NCBI GenBank assembly: GCA_902385025.1 | Contig: CABMDX010000114.1 | Span: 1 to 6,360, forward strand | Direction: 5' to 3' | Origin: an uncultured archaeon | GTDB lineage: Archaea > Halobacteriota > Methanosarcinia > Methanotrichales > Methanotrichaceae | Length of the DNA stretch: 6,360 nucleotides | In this document: positions 1 to 4,720 of the stretch, one piece after another | Layout of the letters: each line of letters opens with the position of its first letter | Position numbering within the stretch: position 1 is the first letter of the stretch | Made by a program: the position numbers and the translations under genes | The notes under the pieces: generated by a model | Told to the model about the DNA's origin: nothing | Databases searched by the model: none | The model's input: the letters and a program-made list of their open reading frames with translations, nothing else

Positions 1-416
1 AAGTTCAATCCACCCAGCCTCAGAAGCGGATAGGCCAGCAAGAGCGAGAGGGCGATGAGATGCAGCACCCCGAAGAGGATGGTGCCTTCTCTGACGAAGA
101 GATAGCTCGCAAGGGTGATACCCATGGCCAGGCAAAATATCCGAAAGCTTCGCTTGAGGAGATGGATGCAAAAACGATCCTTTTCTCCGAGGATAAGGGC
201 CCGGGAATGGCTCAATACCAGAGATACGCCCACCAGGAGCAAAAAAAGCGAGGCTGAGGCGCGCGCAAGGTAGAACCAGAATCCTCCGGCAACTTCAATA
301 TCAAAAACCTGGAAGTAGTTCAGGTCGTAGACCAGATGAAATAGAACCATCAGAATGACGGCGCAGCCCCGCAGGAAGTCCACCTCCCAGAAACGGACCA
401 TAGGGCTCTGACGCAT
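1..416 (-). CDS. DUF1624/HGSNAT-type membrane protein, N-terminal part (partial)
   Basis: The open frame runs from an ATG at 416 off the left edge, giving 138 codons without a stop. The start RFWEVDFLRGCAVILM, then FHLVYDLNYF, and later FGVLHLIA near residues 115-122 match what I know of the DUF1624 / heparan-alpha-glucosaminide N-acetyltransferase catalytic family, multi-pass membrane proteins related to acyltransferases. Hydrophobic stretches lie near residues 16-30, 44-68, 92-108 and 113-135, so about four membrane helices are visible and more are expected beyond the edge. The conserved FHLVYD block contains the His and Asp typical of the family. A TATA box centred 25 bp upstream of the ATG supports this start and suggests a leaderless or nearly leaderless message. 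Met6 (401) is an alternative start. The substrate cannot be told from the sequence; transfer of an acyl group to a sugar or lipid at the membrane is a family-based guess. Confidence 0.8.
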   Translation of the reverse strand, partial: MRQSPMVRFWEVDFLRGCAVILMVLFHLVYDLNYFQVFDIEVAGGFWFYLARASASLFLLLVGVSLVLSHSRALILGEKDRFCIHLLKRSFRIFCLAMGITLASYLFVREGTILFGVLHLIALSLLLAYPLLRLGGLN

Positions 417-436
417 GTAAGGGGCTCTGTTGCCGG

Positions 437-445
437 GATTTATAG
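437..445 (-). promoter_or_regulatory. TATA box of the DUF1624-type gene
   Basis: On the minus strand this reads CTATAAATC, preceded by a purine-rich BRE-like stretch (AAGCAAGGAG). Its centre is about 25 bp from the ATG at 416, which is the normal archaeal distance from TATA to transcription start. The message would therefore begin at or next to the start codon, and no Shine-Dalgarno sequence is seen there. Confidence 0.6.
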
Positions 446-485
446 CTCCTTGCTTTGGGTTGATGGCACAGAGGAATGGAGCTGA

Positions 486-493
486 TTAATTAT
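486..493 (+). promoter_or_regulatory. possible TATA element of the Nudix gene
   Basis: TTAATTAT is the best AT-rich TATA-like block upstream of the Nudix gene. It would place transcription start near 516 and give a leader of about 40 nt. No clear Shine-Dalgarno sequence precedes either candidate ATG (556 or 565), so the assignment is weak. A palindrome at 505-520 overlaps the predicted start site. Confidence 0.3.
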
Positions 494-555
494 CCTGCAA
501 CCTATCTGCAAATTCGCAGAAGACGATAGCTTTTTCAGTCATCGATCCTAAACAG

Positions 556-1032
556 ATGGCTATCATGCTCCTGCATAGCTCTGGCCTCCTCATTTTCCGT
601 CTAAAAAATGGCAGTCTTCAGGTGCTCCTCGTGCATCCTGGAGGGCCCTTTTGGACAAAGAAGGATGAAGGCGCCTGGTCGATTCCGAAAGGACTCATGA
701 AAGAAGGAGAAAGCCCCCTGGCTGCGGCCCGGCGGGAGTTCAGGGAGGAGACTGGCTTTGATGCAAACGGCGAATTCCTGGATTTGGGAGAGATCTGTCA
801 GTCAGGCCGAAAGACCATCCGAGCACACGCACTGCAAAAAGACCTGGATGAAAAGCTTGTGATAAGCAACAGATTCTGTCTGGAGTGGCCGAAAGGATCA
901 GGAATCATGAAGGAGTATCCTGAGATCGACAGAGCTTGCTGGTTTGATGCCGATCAGGCGAAGAAAAAGATCCACAGGGGACAGGCTGCATTCGTTGACC
1001 GACTCATCAAGATCCTTGATTGCAGGATTTGA
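556..1032 (+). CDS. Nudix hydrolase (COG4119-like NTP pyrophosphohydrolase)
   Basis: The 158-residue product has a perfect Nudix box, GX5EX7REUXEEXGU, at residues 46-68: Gly46, Glu52, Arg60-Glu61, Glu64-Glu65, Gly67. The acidic residues bind the metals that hydrolyse nucleoside diphosphates linked to another moiety. Flanking signatures VLLVHPGGPFW (residues 23-33), DEGAWSIPKG (37-46) and, near the end, EYPEIDRACWFD (120-131) fit the small single-domain group annotated as predicted NTP pyrophosphohydrolase, about 150 residues long. The protein is therefore probably complete and cytosolic. Met4 (565) may be the true start, since relatives begin shortly before the SGLLIF strand. The substrate is unknown: damaged nucleotides, dinucleoside polyphosphates and nucleotide sugars are all possible. 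The gene converges on tfb with an 11-bp gap and is divergent from the membrane-protein gene, so it is probably monocistronic. I know this subfamily mainly from bacteria, so horizontal acquisition is possible. Confidence 0.9.
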   Translation: MAIMLLHSSGLLIFRLKNGSLQVLLVHPGGPFWTKKDEGAWSIPKGLMKEGESPLAAARREFREETGFDANGEFLDLGEICQSGRKTIRAHALQKDLDEKLVISNRFCLEWPKGSGIMKEYPEIDRACWFDADQAKKKIHRGQAAFVDRLIKILDCRI

Positions 1033-1058
1033 GAGATAACCCTTCAGAGGATTATCTC
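1033..1058. terminator. convergent 3'-end hairpin shared by nudix and tfb
   Basis: An inverted repeat starts directly after the Nudix stop codon: GAGATAA (1033-1039), one C/A mismatch, CCT (1041-1043), loop TCAG (1044-1047), AGG (1048-1050), TTATCTC (1052-1058). The tfb stop codon lies in the loop. The fold is symmetric and can form in both transcripts. No long U-tract follows on either strand, so it may act as a 3'-end stabiliser or processing signal rather than a strict terminator. Confidence 0.5.
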
Positions 1059-2057
1059 AATGTCCAGCTCTTCAGCCAGTTCCTTGTAGCGGTTTCTTAT
1101 GGTGACTTCAGTCACGCCTGCCACATCCGCCACCTCGCGCTGAGTCCTCCTATCTCCGCAGAGGATGGAGGCGATGTAGATCGCGGCTGCGGCCACGCCC
1201 GTCGGTCCTCGCCCGCTTGTCAGCTCCTTTTCTGCGGCCTGGCGGAGGATCTCAATTCCCTTTGCCTGCACCTCACCCTTCAGATTCAGACCGGAACAAA
1301 AGCGAGGAATGTAGTCAATGGGACTCGTGGGCATCAACTTCAGGGCCAGCTCGCGAGATACGAATCTGTAGGTCCTGCCGATCTCTTTTCGTGATACTCT
1401 GGAGACCTCTGCAATCTCGTCTAAAGTCCTCGGCACGTTGCACTGCCGACATGCAGCATAAAGCGCCGCAGCGGCAACGCCCTCAATGCTCCGCCCGCGA
1501 ATCAGGTTCTTGTCCACGGCCTTTCGGTAGACCACGGCAGCAGTCTCACGGACATTTCTGGAAAGGCCAAGGGCCGAAGCCATGCGATCCAGCTCAGAGA
1601 GCGCGAAAGCAAGGTTGCGCTCGGTTGCATTGCTGACCCGAATTCGCCTCTGCCACTTTCTCAGCCTGTAGAGCTGCGCCCGGTTCTTGGAGGATATGGT
1701 CTTGCCGTAAGAATCTCTATTCCGCCAGTCGATCATGGTTGAGAGGCCCTTGTCATGAATGGTGTAAGTCATGGGCGCTCCAACCCTGGACCTCTTCATG
1801 CGCTGATCATGGTCGAAGGCTCTCCACTCAGGTCCCTGATCGATGAAATTCTCGTCGATTACAAGACCGCAATCGGAGCATACCAGCTCCGCTCGTTCAT
1901 AATCGCGCACAAGAGTGTGGCTCTTGCACTCCGGACACTCCACAGTAAACTTCTCGAACTCGTCTACCTTCTCTTTCTCGCGCTTGAGCCGGGTTCTCTC
2001 CTTTAGCTTCTCCGGCTCTGCCCTCTCTATCTCTCTCAGCTTCTCAATCTCTTCCAC
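1044..2057 (-). CDS. tfb: transcription initiation factor B (TFB, archaeal TFIIB)
   Basis: TFB binds the TATA-bound TBP complex and the BRE, and recruits RNA polymerase. The 337-residue product has the whole family layout. The zinc ribbon has Cys41, Cys44, Cys60 and Cys63. The B-reader and linker block includes [19 protein letters not shown] (residues 75-93). Two cyclin-fold repeats follow (about 145-235 and 240-335), the second containing the BRE-binding helix-turn-helix around [17 protein letters not shown] (308-324). The end DIEIIL is typical of methanogen TFBs. The start codon is GTG at 2057; GGGGAGAG lies 9 nt upstream, inside gar1, and supports it. An N-terminal stretch of about 36 residues rich in Glu, Lys and Arg precedes the zinc ribbon. 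The frame overlaps gar1 by 22 bp, so the two are co-transcribed and probably translationally coupled. Whether the genome carries other TFB paralogues cannot be seen. Confidence 0.98.
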   Translation of the reverse strand: MEEIEKLREIERAEPEKLKERTRLKREKEKVDEFEKFTVECPECKSHTLVRDYERAELVCSDCGLVIDENFIDQGPEWRAFDHDQRMKRSRVGAPMTYTIHDKGLSTMIDWRNRDSYGKTISSKNRAQLYRLRKWQRRIRVSNATERNLAFALSELDRMASALGLSRNVRETAAVVYRKAVDKNLIRGRSIEGVAAAALYAACRQCNVPRTLDEIAEVSRVSRKEIGRTYRFVSRELALKLMPTSPIDYIPRFCSGLNLKGEVQAKGIEILRQAAEKELTSGRGPTGVAAAAIYIASILCGDRRTQREVADVAGVTEVTIRNRYKELAEELDIEIIL

Positions 2058-2320
2058 TGGCTATCTCTCCCCGACGCCTCATCGACATAGAGCTTCTTTC
2101 CGACCATGTCGGTGGCATCAACACCCCTATTTGGTCGAACGATAATATACGGATGATCAACCGGTCCGAATATATCGAAAACCTTGCCGACCTTGTTCCG
2201 CTTCTGGTCTACAACCCAGGAATTTACTCTGGGGATATTAGTCGCGCTTCCAACAATTTGCTCGCTACGGACAATCAATTTATTTTGTACCACATGCTCT
2301 GCGGTGCCCAACCTCTTCAA
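2036..2320 (-). CDS. gar1: H/ACA ribonucleoprotein protein Gar1
   Basis: Gar1 is the small beta-barrel subunit of the H/ACA RNP. It works with Cbf5, Nop10 and L7Ae in guide-RNA-directed pseudouridylation of rRNA and helps substrate loading and release by Cbf5. The 94-residue product has the usual archaeal size. The start [10 protein letters not shown], the core [28 protein letters not shown] (written here only as residues 36-63, with key [11 protein letters not shown] at 44-54) and VGKKLYVDE near residues 73-81 match the family. The start is TTG at 2320, supported by GAGG 7 nt upstream. An ATG at 2333 is out of frame and gives only a 17-codon frame. gar1 is first in an operon with tfb, an arrangement I recall from many Euryarchaeota. 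A TATA box at 2353-2361 predicts a leader of only about 10 nt that just includes the GAGG. Confidence 0.93.
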   Translation of the reverse strand: MKRLGTAEHVVQNKLIVRSEQIVGSATNIPRVNSWVVDQKRNKVGKVFDIFGPVDHPYIIVRPNRGVDATDMVGKKLYVDEASGRDSQWKRLRS

Positions 2321-2331
2321 CAGGAAACCTC

Positions 2332-2343
2332 ATCTATATAGAT
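2332..2343. promoter_or_regulatory. 12-bp perfect palindrome upstream of gar1
   Basis: ATCTATATAGAT is its own reverse complement. It sits between the gar1 TATA box (2353-2361) and the gar1 start codon (2320), ending at the predicted transcription start near 2331. A repressor bound here would block polymerase. It could instead be an incidental AT-rich sequence or a second TATA-like element. Confidence 0.3.
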
Positions 2344-2352
2344 ACGGAAATA

Positions 2353-2361
2353 CTATTTAAG
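2353..2361 (-). promoter_or_regulatory. BRE/TATA promoter of the gar1-tfb operon
   Basis: On the minus strand GGAAGG is followed by CTTAAATAG, a near-ideal archaeal BRE plus TATA box. The centre at about 2357 predicts transcription start near 2331, 11 nt before the TTG start of gar1, so the message would begin almost at the Shine-Dalgarno sequence. Confidence 0.65.
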
Positions 2362-2373
2362 CCTTCCGAAAAC

Positions 2374-2386
2374 CATTTATTAAATG
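2374..2386 (+). promoter_or_regulatory. CATTTATTAAATG: candidate TATA element and odd palindrome
   Basis: Six bases on each side mirror around a central T. As a plus-strand TATA element it would start transcription near 2404 and give the GTPase gene a leader of about 40 nt. A second candidate, CTTTATC at 2410-2416, would start transcription near 2439, giving an almost leaderless message. There is no good Shine-Dalgarno sequence before the ATG at 2445, which slightly favours the second. Confidence 0.3.
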
Positions 2387-2444
2387 AATGATTCCGGCCC
2401 GGCCTAAAGCTTTATCTGCCATATGTGAGCATCTCATAAATACA

Positions 2445-3359
2445 ATGTTCGAGCAGCTTCCCACCGTCCCAACCTCACAGGAGCTTCTGGATAAGGCATT
2501 CCGACGCGCGTCCCGCGCCGAGGATAACGAGTCCATGGTTCAAAATGCAGGAAATATCCTATCTGACAATCTGACGAACCTGATCCATAAGTTTCCATCA
2601 TTCGATAATCTTCCGCCCTTCTATCGGGAAATGGCGGATCTCATCGCCGGCATAGACCGCATGAGAATCAGCCTCTCACGCCTTCGCTGGGCCTCCCGCC
2701 AGACAAGGCTGATTACAAATGAGTTTTTGGGCAAGATGAAGCGTGCCAGGGGTCAGGACACCACCACAAGCCGAAAAGCGGCCTTCGGGCGTTTCTCTTC
2801 GGTTATAAAATCCATAGAAAAGGATTTGGTCTTCCTGAATGAGGCCCGAAATATGCTGCGCCATATGCCCACCATAAATCCAGAGTTTCCGACGATTCTT
2901 ATTGCCGGCTATCCCAATGTGGGCAAGTCGAGCTTCATCAGGCAGGTTACCGGAGCCCGGCCAGAGATAGCAAGCTATCCATTCACTACCAGGGGAATCT
3001 ATGTGGGCCATTTCTATCGCAGGGACCAAAAATACCAGGTGATAGATACGCCAGGACTCCTTGACCGGCCTCTTGCAGAGCGAAATGAGATTGAACGGCA
3101 GACTGTGGCAGCTTTGAGGCATTTGCAGGGAGTCGTCCTATTTATCCTGGACCCGAGCGAGCACTGCGGTTACCCCCTCCAGTCCCAGCTCGGCCTGGCC
3201 CAGGATCTGAAGGACTGGATCAAGCTTCCTATGTTGATGGTGGCCAATAAGGCGGATATTCTGAGGTATCCAGAGGTTATGGAGATGTCCACCGAAACCG
3301 GTCAGGGTGTGAAAGAGGTGCAAGAAAAGCTCATATCAATGCTGGAGGCTGCGATCTAG
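2445..3359 (+). CDS. NOG1-like GTPase (COG1084, Obg-related)
   Basis: This is a 304-residue GTPase of the archaeal NOG1 type, a family linked to large ribosomal subunit assembly. Visible G motifs are: G1 GYPNVGKS at residues 155-162; G2 in FTTRGIYVGHF around 180-190; G3 DTPG at 201-204; G4 NKAD at 268-271; and a G5-like STETGQG at 282-288. The first 150 residues form the helical NOG1 N-terminal domain, beginning MFEQLPTVPTSQELLDKAF. I chose the ATG at 2445 because archaeal relatives begin with this motif. The in-frame ATG at 2388 adds 19 residues that resemble no part of the family and lies in promoter-like sequence. The protein lacks the long C-terminal extension of eukaryotic Nog1, as expected for archaea. 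Its divergent neighbour gar1 also serves ribosome biogenesis, so shared control is plausible but unproven. Confidence 0.93.
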   Translation: MFEQLPTVPTSQELLDKAFRRASRAEDNESMVQNAGNILSDNLTNLIHKFPSFDNLPPFYREMADLIAGIDRMRISLSRLRWASRQTRLITNEFLGKMKRARGQDTTTSRKAAFGRFSSVIKSIEKDLVFLNEARNMLRHMPTINPEFPTILIAGYPNVGKSSFIRQVTGARPEIASYPFTTRGIYVGHFYRRDQKYQVIDTPGLLDRPLAERNEIERQTVAALRHLQGVVLFILDPSEHCGYPLQSQLGLAQDLKDWIKLPMLMVANKADILRYPEVMEMSTETGQGVKEVQEKLISMLEAAI

Positions 3360-3371
3360 AGACCCTCTATT

Positions 3372-3390
3372 TGGGGGGTTTCCCCATTTT
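3372..3390 (+). terminator. short hairpin with T-tract after the GTPase gene
   Basis: TGGGG (3372-3376) pairs with CCCCA (3382-3386) across a 5-nt loop, followed by TTTT (3387-3390), 12 nt after the GTPase stop codon. It resembles a weak intrinsic terminator. Archaeal termination depends mainly on U-tracts, and this one is short. Confidence 0.4.
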
Positions 3391-3474
3391 AGCAAAGCTG
3401 TGATAGAAGCATCTTCAAACTATAATCAGGGCATATAAAAGGAGCTTCGAGAGGGCCAATAGGGAACGCGACCC

Positions 3475-3876
3475 TCATGATCTCTGCTTTATGAGGTACT
3501 TCACAAGTTCGGGAGAAAGCTTGGTCTCTCTGGAGACGGCGCTGGCGACTTCGCTGGAGTTTGCTCCGCTGGCACATAAACGGTCGATTCTTTTTATAAT
3601 CATATCATCTATATTATAATATTCATCGATATCCTTTCTATGGCCCCAGACATCTCCTTCTATGAGCTCAACACCCTGGATCGCCAGGAACATCTCGCTG
3701 GCCTTCGACAGCGTCTTGCGGTAAGAGGATGGAACCTGAATCGCTCTGATACGCGGGCAGTTTTGCAGAAGCTTGAAAATATCCGTGTTTGCTGCCCGAA
3801 AAGCCAGATGTATCATCTGTTCATTTCTATTCAGATCATCTATTTCATTTTTGGAGCTTACTACTCTGAGCTTCAT
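3475..3876 (-). CDS. DUF1699 family protein
   Basis: The 133-residue product matches the DUF1699 pattern as I recall it: MKLRVVSSKNEIDDL at the start, IHLAFRAANTDIFKLL (residues 22-37), VPSSYRKTLSK (48-58) and EGDVWGHRKDIDEY (73-86). The family is reported from methanogens, mainly Methanosarcinales, and has no known function. The C-terminal 25-30 residues (SSEVASAVSRETKLSPELVKYL, residues about 107-128) have a spacing of helices and turn that suggests a small helix-turn-helix; that is my inference. No signal peptide or membrane segment is seen, so it is probably cytosolic. The ATG at 3876 is preceded by purine-rich GGGAAGGGA, a weak ribosome site, and a TATA box at 3935-3944 predicts a leader of about 38 nt. 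It appears monocistronic, facing the GTPase gene 3' end. Confidence 0.8.
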   Translation of the reverse strand: MKLRVVSSKNEIDDLNRNEQMIHLAFRAANTDIFKLLQNCPRIRAIQVPSSYRKTLSKASEMFLAIQGVELIEGDVWGHRKDIDEYYNIDDMIIKRIDRLCASGANSSEVASAVSRETKLSPELVKYLIKQRS

Positions 3877-3934
3877 TGTCCCTTCCCGCCATGGATAATT
3901 CTTGCAAGATCAACTATCTCGCCTTAATTTTCTC

Positions 3935-3944
3935 GCATATAAGC
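3935..3944 (-). promoter_or_regulatory. TATA box of the DUF1699 gene
   Basis: Minus-strand GCTTATATGC has the archaeal TATA form. Its centre predicts transcription start near 3914, leaving a 38-nt leader before the ATG at 3876. Confidence 0.5.
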
Positions 3945-3957
3945 CTATTTGTCAGAA

Positions 3958-3969
3958 AGCAATATTGCT
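3958..3969. repeat. 12-bp perfect palindrome upstream of the DUF1699 promoter
   Basis: AGCAATATTGCT equals its own reverse complement. It lies about 14 bp upstream of the DUF1699 TATA box, a position used by archaeal activators. Whether a protein binds it is unknown. Confidence 0.3.
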
Positions 3970-3988
3970 CATATCCGGCAATCCAACC

Positions 3989-4016
3989 GATCTATATCAA
4001 AAGGATATCAGAGATC
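3989..4016 (-). terminator. possible hairpin after the methyltransferase gene
   Basis: GATC (3989-3992) and ATATC (3994-3998) can pair with GATAT (4004-4008) and GATC (4013-4016), with a 5-nt loop and an asymmetric internal bulge. On the minus strand the loop contains TTTT. It lies about 45 nt after the methyltransferase stop codon. It might mark the transcript end, but the fold is not strong. Confidence 0.25.
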
Positions 4017-4060
4017 AGGATTCAAATTCAGAACGAGTCCAGGAATGAATGAATCTACTG

Positions 4061-4630
4061 TTAATCCTTATGCGCGATTTCGAGCCGGAGCACATGGAGC
4101 TGTTCAAAAAAGCACCGCTCTCTTGCCGTCTCCCTTGGCCGCAATCCTGCATCCATTGCCATATTGCGCACCTCGTCCAAACCGGTCAGGCTGGAGATGA
4201 GGAGCAGGGCCCTGCCACCCGGCTGAAGATGATCCCCCAGATCTCTCAAGAATCGCTCCACGGTCACCCGTCCGCTGGCCCCTCCATCCAGGGCATAGTC
4301 GATCCACTCACCCGTTCTCTCCTCATCTGAAGTCGGGAGGTAGGGCGCATTGAAGAGTATCAGATCGAACCTGCCTCTGATTCCCCGAAACAGATCTGCT
4401 CTTAATGCCTCAACTCCTTTTGCCTTTGCAGCCCTGACTGCATGCGGGTTTATGTCTGTGGCCAGGATTCTACTTACCCTGGTCTTCAGCTTTTCACTGA
4501 TAAAACCACTGCCGCAGCCTACCTCAAGGACCCGGTCATCAGGCCCGGCCTCAGCCAGAGCGGCATTGAGAAGAAGAAATGTGTCTTCTCGGGGAGAGTA
4601 GACCTGATCGGATATATATTCGAATGACAT
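4061..4630 (-). CDS. HemK2/Mtq2-type class I methyltransferase (release-factor glutamine methylation)
   Basis: The 189-residue product is an S-adenosylmethionine-dependent methyltransferase. The N-terminal VYSPREDTFLLL (residues 10-21) is the hallmark of archaeal and eukaryotic HemK2/Mtq2 proteins, which, with Trm112, methylate the glutamine of the GGQ motif in aRF1/eRF1. Motif I is EVGCGSG (36-42), with an acidic residue at Asp59 ending strand 2. The catalytic motif reads NAPY (94-97), where the family norm is NPPY. The later YALDGGASGR block (112-121) is also typical. I chose the ATG at 4630 because GGAG lies 7 nt upstream and relatives start here. A TTG at 4687 would add 19 residues without family resemblance. 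The length equals that of archaeal relatives, so the gene is probably complete. It follows the PLD-like gene by 90 bp on the same strand and may be co-transcribed, though no functional link is evident. Confidence 0.9.
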   Translation of the reverse strand: MSFEYISDQVYSPREDTFLLLNAALAEAGPDDRVLEVGCGSGFISEKLKTRVSRILATDINPHAVRAAKAKGVEALRADLFRGIRGRFDLILFNAPYLPTSDEERTGEWIDYALDGGASGRVTVERFLRDLGDHLQPGGRALLLISSLTGLDEVRNMAMDAGLRPRETARERCFFEQLHVLRLEIAHKD

Positions 4631-4720
4631 TTCAGGACTCCGACAAACTCTCTGGCACAATTGAGATAATTGAACATTGCCAGGCAAAGCTCCATGTGAT
4701 TCAGACCATAAGCCGGATTA

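Noticed and set aside
60..257. Plus-strand open frame of 65 codons
   Set aside because: It lies antisense within the DUF1624-type gene, and its product has no recognisable features.
1020..2145. Several plus-strand open frames opposite tfb and gar1
   Set aside because: They mirror strongly conserved coding sequence on the other strand and have low-complexity, unfamiliar products.
2388..2444. Upstream in-frame ATG that would lengthen the NOG1-like GTPase by 19 residues
   Set aside because: The added residues do not match the family, the region carries promoter-like AT blocks, and the conserved N-terminus MFEQLPTVPT begins at 2445.
2676..3122. 148-codon minus-strand frame inside the GTPase gene
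   Set aside because: It is antisense to the conserved G domain and matches no family I know.
3451..3476. GAGGG/CCCTC pairing around the DUF1699 stop as a terminator
   Set aside because: It has only five pairs with a 16-nt loop and a competing four-pair fold, and no good T-tract follows.
4631..4687. TTG start adding 19 residues to the methyltransferase
   Set aside because: GGAG 7 nt before the ATG at 4630 and family length both favour the shorter form.
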